From NCBI GenBank assembly GCA_026399475.1, contig JAPLQY010000069.1:92942-156941 (forward strand): a stretch of DNA of 64,000 nt, in the 5' to 3' direction. The DNA comes from Rhodocyclales bacterium. Lineage in GTDB: Bacteria > Pseudomonadota > Gammaproteobacteria > Burkholderiales > Rhodocyclaceae. The position numbers were made by a program, and so were the translations under genes. The notes beneath the pieces were generated by a model, which was given only the letters and a program-made list of their open reading frames with translations, was not told the origin of the DNA and ran no database searches. Position 1 is the first letter of the stretch, and each line of letters opens with the position of its first letter. Below are positions 8,665 through 16,941 of this stretch, one piece after another.

Positions 8665-9456
8665 ATGCGTGCCAAGCTTGAAGTCCTGCTCGTTTTCCTG
8701 ACGGCATCGCTGGTATCAGGCGCTGGTCAGGCACAAGTCGAAGTCAGGGAGATCAGCGCGCGTCCGGGGGTTACCCTGCGCTTCGTCTATGCCAAAGCAG
8801 AAAATCCGGTGGCCAGTGCGGTGCTGTTCCAGGGCGGCGGCGGCAATATCGGAATCTTCCCCAATGGCTCGATGCGCAATGAAAACTTTCTTTCGGGCGG
8901 CGCTCGGCGGTTCACCGAAAACGGCATCAGTGTCGTGATTCCGGATGTTCCATCGGATCGCCGCAGCCTCGATAACTTTCGGGATACGCCCGAGCATGCC
9001 CAGGACAACGCCGCATTGATTGAATTTCTCAGGCAGCAATCCAGTGTTCCCGTATGGGCGATCGGCACCAGCAATGGCTCGCTGTCGGCGGCGTCGGCGT
9101 CGACCCGCCTGAAGGAAAAGGGGCCGGACGGCCTGGTGCTTACCTCGTCTGTCACGCTGGCCCCGTTTGCGGCCTTGCATCTGGTCACTCTGGCGCCGCT
9201 GCATGAAGTCAAGGTGCCGGTGCTGCTGGTTCACCACAAGCAGGATGGCTGCAAGTTCACGCCCTACGAGGCAATGCCGGGACTGGTAGCGGCGCTCAAA
9301 TCGGCGAAAAAAGTCGAGCTGATTTCGGAAGAAGGCGGCGTGGCAACCGGCAATCCCTGTCATACCGGCCACCATCAGTTTTTGGGGACAGAAGCAGCCG
9401 TCACCAAGGACATTGCCGACTGGATCAGGCGTTATCAGTCCGGACCTGTCCAGTGA
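8665..9456 (+). CDS. Secreted alpha/beta hydrolase (dienelactone-hydrolase-like)
   Basis: A 263-residue protein with a Sec signal peptide (LEVLLVFLTASLVSGAGQAQ, cleavage around residue 24), so probably periplasmic. The core shows an oxyanion segment VLFQGGGGNIG, a nucleophile elbow GTSNGS near residues 133-138 and a C-terminal HTGHHQFLG that can supply the catalytic His, with CKFTPYEAMPGLVAAL between them. The substrate is unknown. A GGGGAGAAA ribosome site supports the ATG. Lower similarity to characterised esterases is expected; dienelactone-hydrolase-like is a fold-level call. Confidence 0.65.
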   Translation: MRAKLEVLLVFLTASLVSGAGQAQVEVREISARPGVTLRFVYAKAENPVASAVLFQGGGGNIGIFPNGSMRNENFLSGGARRFTENGISVVIPDVPSDRRSLDNFRDTPEHAQDNAALIEFLRQQSSVPVWAIGTSNGSLSAASASTRLKEKGPDGLVLTSSVTLAPFAALHLVTLAPLHEVKVPVLLVHHKQDGCKFTPYEAMPGLVAALKSAKKVELISEEGGVATGNPCHTGHHQFLGTEAAVTKDIADWIRRYQSGPVQ

Positions 9457-9508
9457 TGGCAGTTCATATCACACTATTTTCCTGTCCCTGACCCGAAGGA
9501 TTTCTCCC

Positions 9509-9988
9509 ATGTCCCATGACAAACAGCACAGCTACGCCACCCGCACCGAATGGACCGGGAACCTGGGCGAGGGCACGACGAACTACCGCGCCTATTCGCG
9601 CGACCATGTGATCACCGCGGTGGGCAGGCCGGGTCTCCTGGGTTCGTCCGATCAGGCGTTTCGCGGCGATGCGTCGCGCTGGAACCCGGAGGACTTGCTG
9701 ATGGCCTCGCTGTCGTCCTGCCACATGCTGTGGTATCTGCACCTGTGTGCACAGGCGAAGATCATTGTGCTGGCTTACCACGACGATGCGGTGGGAACGA
9801 TGGTGGAGGACGCCGGTGGCGGCGGACGTTTTACGCATGCGGTGCTGCGGCCGGTGGCAACGCTGGCGGCGGGCGGCAATGCGGCGCTGGCGACGGCACT
9901 GCACGAAGAGGCGCATCGCCTGTGCTTCATCGCCAACTCGGTGAATTTTCCGGTGGCTATCGAGCCGGCGGTGCTCGTTGCCGGCTGA
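9509..9988 (+). CDS. OsmC/Ohr-family peroxiredoxin-like protein
   Basis: A 159-residue protein of the OsmC family, thiol peroxidases that reduce organic hydroperoxides. The two conserved Cys are present: Cys71 in LSSCHMLWYLHLC and Cys139 in HRLCFIANSVNFPV; the family block RWNPEDLLMASLSSCHM is clear. The ATG at 9509 is chosen because the preceding 32 in-frame codons are not family-like. It ends 3 bases before the convergent hydrolase gene. A detoxifying role beside a hydrolase and catabolic genes is reasonable. Confidence 0.85.
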   Translation: MSHDKQHSYATRTEWTGNLGEGTTNYRAYSRDHVITAVGRPGLLGSSDQAFRGDASRWNPEDLLMASLSSCHMLWYLHLCAQAKIIVLAYHDDAVGTMVEDAGGGGRFTHAVLRPVATLAAGGNAALATALHEEAHRLCFIANSVNFPVAIEPAVLVAG

Positions 9989-9991
9989 GCT

Positions 9992-10888
9992 TTACTCTTC
10001 TGCCAGAAACTCCCGTATCGCCGCGCTGACTTGCTGCGGCTGCTCGTGGATCACCCAGTGGCTGCCTTCGGGGATGCGCCTGATGCGCAGGTCGGGTACG
10101 AGTTCTTCGAGGCCGTCGAGCAGCACGACGCCCAGCGCGGTGTCGGCTTCGCCCCAGATCACCAGCGTTGGTACGCGCACCGTAAGCGCCACGGGATCGA
10201 GCTTGAGTGCGGCGGCGCCGGGGTCGTCGGGGGTCGGCGGATACAGCGGCGAGGCGCGGTAGAGGTTGAGCGCGCAAGTCAGTGCGCCGGGCTGTGACCA
10301 GGCTTCGCGATAAAGCGGGATTTCCTCGCCGGTCAGCGCGCAGTGGCCGTCTGCAGTGCGGCTGAACATCTTCAGCAGGCGCTCGTAGTCGTTGGCTTCG
10401 AGCACTCGCTCGGCCTTGGCATGGCGCAGCAGCAGCATGTAGTGGCTGGCTTGCTGCTGCACCGGGTCGCTCGCCAATGCGCGGGCGAAAGGCACGGTAT
10501 GCGGTGCGTTGATGATGACCAGCTTTTTGACGTACTGCGGATAAGCGGCGGCGAAGGTCCAGGCGATGGCGCCACCCCAGTCGTGGGCGACCAGGATGCA
10601 GGACTTGTCGGCACGACCAGCCTGCAGATGCTCGATCAGTTGCCGCAGGTCTTCCATCAGCACCTTGGGCCGGTAGGCGGCGACGCCTTCGGGCTTGTCC
10701 GAGAGGTTATGGCCGCGCAGGTCGAAGGCCACGGCGCGGTGGTCGCGACCGAATTCCTCGAGCTGGCCGAGCCAGCAGTACCAGAACTCGGGAAAGCCGT
10801 GCACGAAGAGCATCAGCGGAGCGTCGGCCGATCCTTCCGCGACGCAGTGCAGGCGGATGTCGTTGACCGGCGCGAAGAAGCGTTCCAT
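9992..10888 (-). CDS. Alpha/beta hydrolase, epoxide hydrolase/haloacid dehalogenase-like
   Basis: A 298-residue cytoplasmic hydrolase. It has the HGFPEFWYCW oxyanion motif near residue 30, an Asp nucleophile in VAHDWGGAIAW near residue 105, an acid in VIWGEADTALG and the catalytic His in EGSHWVIHEQP. An Asp rather than Ser nucleophile puts it with soluble epoxide hydrolases and fluoroacetate dehalogenases. ATG 10888 is used; the open frame further upstream runs antisense-free through the next gene but lacks homology. It is the last gene of the acyl-CoA operon, 5 bases after the isomerase. Confidence 0.8.
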   Translation of the reverse strand: MERFFAPVNDIRLHCVAEGSADAPLMLFVHGFPEFWYCWLGQLEEFGRDHRAVAFDLRGHNLSDKPEGVAAYRPKVLMEDLRQLIEHLQAGRADKSCILVAHDWGGAIAWTFAAAYPQYVKKLVIINAPHTVPFARALASDPVQQQASHYMLLLRHAKAERVLEANDYERLLKMFSRTADGHCALTGEEIPLYREAWSQPGALTCALNLYRASPLYPPTPDDPGAAALKLDPVALTVRVPTLVIWGEADTALGVVLLDGLEELVPDLRIRRIPEGSHWVIHEQPQQVSAAIREFLAEE

Positions 10889-10893
10889 GCGCC

Positions 10894-11706
10894 TCAGTCT
10901 TTGAAGACCGGGTCGCGCTTCTGCATGTTGGCGGCGCCGGCTTCGAACAGGTCTTTCGACATCAGCATGGCCGCGTTCCAGGTGGCGATGTAGTTGAGGC
11001 CGTCGGCCACCGAATGGTCGCGGGCGTAGGTGATCATTTCCTTGCAGCCGCGGATCGACAGCGGCGACTTGGCGGCGATGTTGTAGGCGATGTCCATGAC
11101 GCCGGCCTGAAGGGCTTCGGGCGTCTCGAAGCAGCGGTTGATCAGGCGCATCTGCTGTGCTTCGGCGCCGTCCACCTTGCGACCGGTGTAGGCCAGTTCG
11201 CGCGCCATGCCTTCGCCGATCAGGCGCGGCAGGCGTTGCAGGGTGCCGACGTCGGCAGTCATGCCGACATCGATTTCCTTGACCGTGAACCAGGCATTGG
11301 CCGAGCAGTAGCGCATGTCGCAGGCGGTGATCAGGTCGATGCCGCCGCCGATGCAGGCGCCATGGACGGCCGCCAGCACGGGCTTGCGGCAGCGCTCGAT
11401 GGAGCTCAGGGTGTCCTGCAGTTTGAGGATCAGGCGGCGCAGCTTTTCGCGGCGGCGGCCGTCGCAGTCGTCCTCGATCTTTGGGCCGAGGCCCATCAGC
11501 AGCGAGAGGTCGATGCCCGAGGTGAAATACTTGCCGCGCCCCACGAGCACACCGACGCGGGCTTCGGGCGTGCTGTCGAGCCATTCCATCGCCTGTTCAA
11601 TTTCGTACCACATCGGCTCGCTCATGGCGTTGGCCTTGTCGGGCCGGTTGAGGGCGATGGTGGCGACGCCGGCATCGAGCGTGACTTCGAGGGTGGTGAA
11701 TTCCAT
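10894..11706 (-). CDS. Enoyl-CoA hydratase/isomerase, dienoyl-CoA isomerase (ECH1)-like
   Basis: A 270-residue crotonase. The block KEIDVGMTADVGTLQRLPRL matches the delta3,5-delta2,4-dienoyl-CoA isomerase branch, whose acidic residues perform the double-bond shift. The oxyanion hole is formed by FTSGIDLSLL (near residue 62) and HGACIGGGIDL (near residue 115). This type handles unusual unsaturated intermediates rather than simple fatty-acid hydration. It lies between the flavoprotein and the hydrolase in the operon. A good AGGAGG-like site precedes the ATG. Confidence 0.85.
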   Translation of the reverse strand: MEFTTLEVTLDAGVATIALNRPDKANAMSEPMWYEIEQAMEWLDSTPEARVGVLVGRGKYFTSGIDLSLLMGLGPKIEDDCDGRRREKLRRLILKLQDTLSSIERCRKPVLAAVHGACIGGGIDLITACDMRYCSANAWFTVKEIDVGMTADVGTLQRLPRLIGEGMARELAYTGRKVDGAEAQQMRLINRCFETPEALQAGVMDIAYNIAAKSPLSIRGCKEMITYARDHSVADGLNYIATWNAAMLMSKDLFEAGAANMQKRDPVFKD

Positions 11707-11757
11707 AAATCCTCCGGGAGTGTGTTTGCGTGCTTGTACCGTTTTGTTGCAGCTATC

Positions 11758-12711
11758 TTAGTGCGACTTGTCGCTGCCGTAGCGGGCGTGCAGGCCGGCG
11801 ATTGCCTGGTGAAAGTCGCGGATGGTTTCTTCGATGATCTGGCGCACCGGCAGGATGGCGTCGATGCGGCCGCAGATCTGGCCGGTGAGCGGCACGGCGG
11901 CTTCCATGTCGCCACCGAAATACAGTTGCTGCACACCGGCGAACTCCTTGCGAATGTCTTCCGGCAGGGTCAGTTCCAGTTGCGACGTGCGTTCGGTGCG
12001 CAGTGCGCGCAGTGCCGCGCCCTTGCCGCCGTGGTTGAGCAGGACGGTGTCGGTTTCCTCGGCGGCGACGATGGCATTCTTCCAGTTGGCATGCACCGGC
12101 GATTCGCTCGAACTGAGCATGCGGGTGCCCATCTGGATGCCCTCGGCGCCCAGCGCAAACGCCGCGGCCATGGAAATGCCGTCAGAGAAGCCGCCAGCGG
12201 CCACGACCGGGATGCCTACCTTCGAGCAGACCAGCGGCAGCAGGACCATGGAGGCCACGTCGCGCTGGTTCTTGAAGCCACCGCCTTCGCCGCCTTCGAC
12301 GATCAGCCCGTCGACGCCGGCTTCGACAGCTTTCAGCGCGCCCCTGAGCGTCGGCACGACATGGAACACGGTGAGGCCGGCGGCTTTGAGCTGGGCGCAA
12401 AAACGCGTCGGATCGCCGGCCGAGGTGGTGACGAAGCGCACGCCCTGTTCGACCACGAAGTCGACGATCGAGGGATCGCGCACATAGGTCAGGGCGATGT
12501 TGACGCCGAAGGGCTGGTCGGTCAGGTCGCGCATCTTGCGGATCTCGTCGCGAATCGCCGTCAGATCGCCCGACGAGGTTTCGATGATGCCCATGCCGCC
12601 GGCGTTGGACACCGCCGAGGCCAGTTGGGCACGGGCGATCCAGCCCATCGGGGCCTGGATGATCGGATGTTTGACGCCGAGCAGTCGGGTGACGCGGTTT
12701 TCGATGCTCAT
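11758..12711 (-). CDS. NMO-family flavin oxidoreductase (IpdC-like candidate)
   Basis: A 317-residue FMN barrel protein starting with VKHPIIQAPMGWIA and carrying VEGGEGGGF near residue 155, then PVVAAGGFSDG and GTRMLSSSES. The family is annotated as nitronate monooxygenase, but the HPxxQxxMGW opening and its place among acyl-CoA genes resemble IpdC, a flavin-dependent reductase in steroid ring C/D catabolism. That specific role is inference. It differs clearly from the other NMO-family protein at 4039-5010. The ATG at 12711 precedes the family start motif; the upstream extension overlaps the ligase gene. Confidence 0.75.
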   Translation of the reverse strand: MSIENRVTRLLGVKHPIIQAPMGWIARAQLASAVSNAGGMGIIETSSGDLTAIRDEIRKMRDLTDQPFGVNIALTYVRDPSIVDFVVEQGVRFVTTSAGDPTRFCAQLKAAGLTVFHVVPTLRGALKAVEAGVDGLIVEGGEGGGFKNQRDVASMVLLPLVCSKVGIPVVAAGGFSDGISMAAAFALGAEGIQMGTRMLSSSESPVHANWKNAIVAAEETDTVLLNHGGKGAALRALRTERTSQLELTLPEDIRKEFAGVQQLYFGGDMEAAVPLTGQICGRIDAILPVRQIIEETIRDFHQAIAGLHARYGSDKSH

Positions 12712-12728
12712 GTTCGGGTTCCTCACAG

Positions 12729-14330
12729 TCACAATGTCGCCGCAGGGCGATACGCATCGCGCAGTTCGCGCTTCAATACCTTGCCGATGGCACTGCGCGG
12801 CAGGGCCTCGACAATCTCCACGGCAGCAAGACGCTGGGTCTTTCCGAGGCGCTCGTTGGCCCATTCCTTGATCTGCTCGACGTCCCGTAGAAGCGAGCTT
12901 GCTCGCGTTGGCGGGTGTTTCGCGAGCAAGCTCGCTCCTGCAACGACGAAGGCCACCGGGGTTTCGCCCCAGTGTTCCGAGGCGACGCCGACCACGGCCG
13001 CTTCCGCTACGTCGGGGTGCTGCAGCAGCACGGCTTCCAGATCGCTGGGATAGACGTTGAAGCCGCCGGAAATGATCATGTCCTTCTTGCGGTCCATCAG
13101 CGTCAGAAATCCGTCGGCGTCGAAGCGGCCGACATCGCCGGTGCGGATGAAACGCTTGCCGTCGGGCGCGTACCACTCGGCCTCGCGGGTCTTCTCCGGC
13201 TGGCGGTGGTAGCCGTTCATCATGGCTGGCGAATGGCCGACGATTTCACCAATTGCGCCGATCTCGCCGCGTGGCACTTCCCGGCCGGACTCGTCGATCA
13301 GGCGCATGTCGTGGCCTTCGGCCGGCGCGCCGACGGTGGCGAGTTTGTCCGGATGCTCATGGGCGGCGAGGATGCAGGTGCCGCCGCCTTCGGTCATGCC
13401 GTAGTACTCGACCAGGCCGCCGGGCCAGCGCTTGAGGATGTCGGCCTTCAAGGCGGCCGAGAACGGCGCGCTGGTGCACAGCTTCATGCGGAAGCTGGAA
13501 AGGTCGTAGCGGTCGAAATCGGGGCGCGCCATCAGGCGCTGGTACTGTACCGGCACCAGCATGGTGTGCGTGGCGCGATACTTTTCGGCGAGCGCCAGAT
13601 ACTTCGCCGCATCGAACTTCGCCATCAGCACCACCGTACCGCCCAGCGTTACGGTGGGAAAGAAGCTGACCAGCGTGGTGTTGGAGTAGAGCGGCGTGGC
13701 GATCACGGTCACCGCATCGGGGCCGTAGCCTTGCAGCCGCGCGCGCTGCACATGCGCCCAGCGCATGCCGTGCGGCTGCACGATGCCCTTCGGCATGCCG
13801 GTGGTGCCCGAGGAATAGATGATGTTGAAGGGCCACTCGGGCCGGATGTCGACACCTGTCGGCGTGCTTCCGACCGGCGCCAGCCAGCGCGAGAAGGGCT
13901 CGCCACCTGAGCTGTCGTCAAGCGCGATGAAGCGCGCCTTGATGTCGGAACGAACCGGGCCGAGCTCTTGCGCAGTGGTGGCGTCGACGAACATCAATCG
14001 GGCTTCGGCGTTCGCCGCCATGTCGGCAAGGCTTTGCGCCGTCGAGGAGGGCGCCAGGGGCGCGACCGCGACCCCGGCGCGCAGGGCGCCAAGAAACACC
14101 GCGGCATATTCGAGCGAGGCGCCGGCGCAGATCGCCACCGCCTCGGTGGGGCGGACGCCGTTGCGTTGCAGCGTGGCGGCGACGCGATCCATCATGGCGT
14201 CCAGGGCGGCGAAGGAGACGGTGCGCTGGTCCTGGATCAGCGCCGGGTGACCGGGACGGGTCCGGGCCTGCTGCCGTATCAGCCCGGAATAGGTAGCAAA
14301 AGGCTGGTCGATGAGCTGCTCGGGGCTCAT
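12729..14330 (-). CDS. AMP-forming acyl-CoA synthetase (ANL family)
   Basis: A 533-residue ligase that activates a carboxylic acid as acyl-AMP and then acyl-CoA. The P-loop IYSSGTTGMPKGIV is near residue 175; TGDVGRFDADGFLTLMDRKK and IISGGFNVYPSDLE mark the hinge; the catalytic Lys is in PRSAIGKVLKREL near the C-terminus. The start ATGA overlaps the MaoC stop. Oddity: about 19 residues (GASLLAKHPPTRASSLLRDV) between AFVVA and EQIKEW are encoded by an inserted REP doublet, which keeps the frame in a surface loop of the C-terminal subdomain. Confidence 0.88.
   Translation of the reverse strand: MSPEQLIDQPFATYSGLIRQQARTRPGHPALIQDQRTVSFAALDAMMDRVAATLQRNGVRPTEAVAICAGASLEYAAVFLGALRAGVAVAPLAPSSTAQSLADMAANAEARLMFVDATTAQELGPVRSDIKARFIALDDSSGGEPFSRWLAPVGSTPTGVDIRPEWPFNIIYSSGTTGMPKGIVQPHGMRWAHVQRARLQGYGPDAVTVIATPLYSNTTLVSFFPTVTLGGTVVLMAKFDAAKYLALAEKYRATHTMLVPVQYQRLMARPDFDRYDLSSFRMKLCTSAPFSAALKADILKRWPGGLVEYYGMTEGGGTCILAAHEHPDKLATVGAPAEGHDMRLIDESGREVPRGEIGAIGEIVGHSPAMMNGYHRQPEKTREAEWYAPDGKRFIRTGDVGRFDADGFLTLMDRKKDMIISGGFNVYPSDLEAVLLQHPDVAEAAVVGVASEHWGETPVAFVVAGASLLAKHPPTRASSLLRDVEQIKEWANERLGKTQRLAAVEIVEALPRSAIGKVLKRELRDAYRPAATL
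12887..12941 (+). repeat. REP doublet (REPIN) inside the acyl-CoA ligase gene
   Basis: Two inverted copies of the REP core AGCGAGCTTGCTCGCG, each starting with a GTAG(G)AGC-type head, are separated by 14 bases. This is the Pseudomonas-style REP sequence arranged as a REPIN. It lies within the coding region near the 3' end of the ligase gene and is translated without a frameshift. A related doublet lies at 59614-59667 in another gene. Confidence 0.75.
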
Positions 14331-14818
14331 GCTCGGATGTCGTCGGCCTTCGGGACATCCCGCCGCAGGAACATGCCATAGCCTTCCATCTGCATGACTT
14401 CCTCGTTGTTCTGGTTCAGCATCTCCCAGCGGTTGCGCACCAGGCCGACATGAGGTTTGCTGTCGAGGGGGCGCGCTTCGAGTACCACGGTGCGCACGTG
14501 CAGGGTGTCGCCGGGGCGCACCGGTTTCAGCCAGCGAATGTTTTCCAGCCCCGGCGAACCGAGGCTCGCCGTTTCCAGCAGGTAGGCATCGCACATCATG
14601 CGCATGGCCAGCGCGCAGGTATGCCAGCCGCTGGCGCAGAGGCCGCCGAACAGGCTGTTCTTGCCACCTTCCTCGGAGAGGTGGAAGGGCTGCGGGTCGA
14701 ACTGGCGGGCGAAGTCGATGATGGCTTCGGCGGTCAGGGTGACGCCGCCGAACTCGCGGACCTTGCCGACAGGGAAATCTTCCCAGTAGTACTTGAAGGT
14801 CTTGGCCGGGATGTTCAT
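14327..14818 (-). CDS. MaoC-like hot-dog dehydratase
   Basis: A 163-residue single hot-dog protein of the MaoC/enoyl-CoA hydratase 2 family, beginning NIPAKTFKYYWEDFPVG with EFGGVTLTAEAIIDFARQFDPQPFH forming the substrate pocket. The usual D...H dyad position reads FDPQPFHLSEEG. It would hydrate enoyl-CoA or dehydrate hydroxyacyl-CoA. Its stop overlaps the ligase start, so the two are coupled. The ATG at 14818 is preceded by an AGAGGAAA ribosome site. Confidence 0.82.
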   Translation of the reverse strand: MNIPAKTFKYYWEDFPVGKVREFGGVTLTAEAIIDFARQFDPQPFHLSEEGGKNSLFGGLCASGWHTCALAMRMMCDAYLLETASLGSPGLENIRWLKPVRPGDTLHVRTVVLEARPLDSKPHVGLVRNRWEMLNQNNEEVMQMEGYGMFLRRDVPKADDIRA

Positions 14819-14834
14819 TGTGTTTTCCTCTGAT

Positions 14835-15554
14835 TCAAACCGGACGCAGGGCGCCGCCCTGCAGCAGCGGCACCACGCCGTAACAGCTTTCCTGTGCGGC
14901 GAAGGCGACCTCGGCATCGAGCCGGCGTGCCAGCATCATGCGACCTACGCGGGCGCGGCGCAGGGCGTCGAGGCCATCGCAGTGGTCGTGCAGCAGTTCG
15001 GCCGCGAGCGCCGCATCGGAAAACTCGGCGCTGGCGACGCGACCATGAAATAGCGAAACCAGGTAACCGGCGCCGTAGAAATCTTCCAGGTTGAAATTGT
15101 CGGCCGAACCGGAGCAGACGATCAGGATCGTGCTGTCGGGATGGTGCGCGACGATGCGATCCACCACGGCGCGGCCGTTGAGCAGCGCGGCGGCATAGAC
15201 GTGGGCGGCGCCTTTCGACTTGGCCAGCGCGACGGTTCCGTTGGTGGTGCAGTAGATCAGGCGGCGGCCTTCGATGCCTTCTTTCAGCAGGGCTTGCGGT
15301 GTCGGATGGACGAAGCCGGGCAGGGTGTCGGCATTGAGTTCGCCGGACAGCACATAGGAGCCTTCCGGAAAGGCTTTGGCCGCCTCCTGTGCGGCGCGGC
15401 CGTCGAGCGTGGGGATGACTTCGGTTGCGCCGTGGGCCAGCGCGGTGACGATGGACGAGGTGGCGAACAGGATGTCGAGCACCACCACCACCTTGCCTTC
15501 GAGGCGTTGGGCGTCGAGTTCTTCCTTTTTCAGCAGGACGTGGATCTTTTGCAT
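14835..15554 (-). CDS. ComB (2-phosphosulfolactate phosphatase)-family protein
   Basis: A 239-residue protein with the ComB pattern: VVVLDILFATSSIVTALAHG near residue 22, a central GRRLIYCTTNGTVAL with the acid/Thr-Asn active-site block near residue 100, and GSADNFNLEDFYGAG near residue 160. ComB hydrolyses 2-phosphosulfolactate in coenzyme M synthesis, but bacterial homologues in non-methanogens are widespread with uncertain substrates. Finding one inside an acyl-CoA operon is unexpected. It starts 6 bases downstream of the 146-bp element, which therefore forms its immediate 5' leader; no strong ribosome site is seen. Confidence 0.8.
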   Translation of the reverse strand: MQKIHVLLKKEELDAQRLEGKVVVVLDILFATSSIVTALAHGATEVIPTLDGRAAQEAAKAFPEGSYVLSGELNADTLPGFVHPTPQALLKEGIEGRRLIYCTTNGTVALAKSKGAAHVYAAALLNGRAVVDRIVAHHPDSTILIVCSGSADNFNLEDFYGAGYLVSLFHGRVASAEFSDAALAAELLHDHCDGLDALRRARVGRMMLARRLDAEVAFAAQESCYGVVPLLQGGALRPV

Positions 15555-15560
15555 ATGTCT

Positions 15561-15706
15561 AGAGCCTGTGAAGAAATCGTAGCGAGCGGGCCGCAGCGGG
15601 GTGCGGCCGGAGCGCAGCTACCGGAGCGTATGTCGCTATACGTGAGGATAGCGAGCACCGCCCAATCCCTGATCCGGCACGCGCAGTAGATTTATTCATA
15701 GGCTCT
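15561..15706 (-). repeat. 146-bp intercistronic element with terminal inverted repeats, copy 1
   Basis: The 146-base unit is bounded by imperfect inverted ends (AGAGCCTGTGAAGAAATC and, reversed, AGAGCCTATGAATAAATC). It is about 93% identical (136 of 146 by eye) to 44259-44404. Inside are a strong hairpin (GGCCGCA / TGCGGCC) and a smaller one around CGTAT...ATACG. On the transcribed strand its first base is the final A of the thioesterase TGA stop, and it ends 6 bases before the comB-like ATG. It could be a MITE or a structured mRNA spacer. No target duplication is evident. Confidence 0.8.
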
Positions 15707-16158
15707 CAGCCGTCCGGCTGTTCGCGCGGCGTGACCGGCTTCATCAGGGCAAAGACGCCGCTACCGGTCATGATGGTGCGCGTCCCCGTCACCAGCCGGC
15801 AACTGGCATAGGCCAGGCGGCCGCCCATGCGGTCGATGTCGACATGGGCTTCGACCCAGTTACCGGGTTCTGCGCTGGTGATGAAGTTGGTGGTAAGGCT
15901 GACCGTGACGATGGGCTGCGGCGGCTCGCGCGAACTGGAGACGACGATGCCCAGCGCCGTGTCGACCATGGTGACGAGGAAGCCACCGTGGGCGATATGA
16001 CGGATGTTGGTATGCCGGTCCTCGATGCGGATGGCGAGAATCAGCTGGCCGCGCTCGCCCTTTGTTTCGTCGAGGCGGTAGTACCAGGGGCCGAGACTGG
16101 TCAGGTAGCCGCCGCCGCGCTTGAGCAGCTTGAAGCCCTCGGGAATGTTGCTGCTCAT
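15706..16158 (-). CDS. PaaI-type hot-dog thioesterase
   Basis: A 150-residue hot-dog thioesterase. The catalytic helix motif is IAHGGFLVTMVDTALG (near residues 60-75), the HGG...D pattern of PaaI/YbgC-like acyl-CoA thioesterases. Such enzymes release CoA from stalled aryl- or acyl-CoA esters. Its start overlaps the upstream enoyl-CoA hydratase stop (ATGA-type). Its TGA stop shares its last base with the 146-bp element, so the element may have replaced the original 3' end of the gene. Confidence 0.82.
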   Translation of the reverse strand: MSSNIPEGFKLLKRGGGYLTSLGPWYYRLDETKGERGQLILAIRIEDRHTNIRHIAHGGFLVTMVDTALGIVVSSSREPPQPIVTVSLTTNFITSAEPGNWVEAHVDIDRMGGRLAYASCRLVTGTRTIMTGSGVFALMKPVTPREQPDG

Positions 16159-16937
16159 GGCTTGTGTCCGTGAATTTTCTCTGGATCGGGGCGGCGCTTT
16201 TCGAGGAAGGCGCTGAAGATTTCCTTGGCGGCGGGCTCGGCCACCAGGTCGGAGAAGAAAATGACTTCTTCGTCCATGGCTTCCAGCGCGCTGCGGTCGG
16301 GTGGTCGCTTCATCAGCGCCTTGGTCACAGCCAGCGAAGACGCCGGCAGGGCGGCGAGTTTCTTCGCCGCGGCCATGGCCGTGTCCATCAACTGACTGGC
16401 GGCGACGACGCGATTGACGAAGCCGGCTTCGCGCGCCGTCGCGGCGTCGAAGGGTTCGCCCAGCAACAGCAGTTCGGCCGCGCGCTGGTAGCCGGCGACG
16501 CGTGGCAGCAGGAGGCTGGAGCCGGCCTCGGGGCACAGGGCCAGGTTGACGAAGGGCAGCTGGAACAATGCATTTTCTGCTGCATACACCAGGTCGCAGT
16601 GCAGCAGCAGTGTCGTGCCGATGCCCACGGCATTGCCGGCGACGGCGGCCACCAGCGGCTTCTCGAAGGCCGACAGCAGGTGCAGGAAGGGAATTGCGGC
16701 ACTCGGGTCGCCGGCCTTGCGCTGCAGGAAGTCGCCAAGATCGTTGCCGGCCGTAAACAGGTCGCTCTGGCCGCGAATCAGCACCGCCCTGACGTGGCGC
16801 TGCTCGCGGGCATGGCACAGGGCTTCGCTCATGGCGCGATACATGTCGCCGGTGATGGCGTTCTTCTTTTCGCGGCGGCTGATCTCGATGCTGACGATGC
16901 CGTCCTGATCGGTGACGAGAATGTGGGGATCGCTCAT
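16155..16937 (-). CDS. Enoyl-CoA hydratase/isomerase
   Basis: A 260-residue crotonase. Family features are EKKNAITGDMYRAM near residue 24, the first oxyanion-hole segment LFTAGNDLGDFL near 60, the second AVAGNAVGIGTTLLLHCDLV near 95 and the acidic region FVNLALCPEAGSSLLLPR near 130. The position of one catalytic Glu is kept (PEAG), the other is less clear, which fits an isomerase or a hydratase of atypical substrates. Overlaps the thioesterase by 4 bases and lies 4 bases after the dehydrogenase. Confidence 0.85.
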   Translation of the reverse strand: MSDPHILVTDQDGIVSIEISRREKKNAITGDMYRAMSEALCHAREQRHVRAVLIRGQSDLFTAGNDLGDFLQRKAGDPSAAIPFLHLLSAFEKPLVAAVAGNAVGIGTTLLLHCDLVYAAENALFQLPFVNLALCPEAGSSLLLPRVAGYQRAAELLLLGEPFDAATAREAGFVNRVVAASQLMDTAMAAAKKLAALPASSLAVTKALMKRPPDRSALEAMDEEVIFFSDLVAEPAAKEIFSAFLEKRRPDPEKIHGHKP

Positions 16938-16941
16938 GGGT

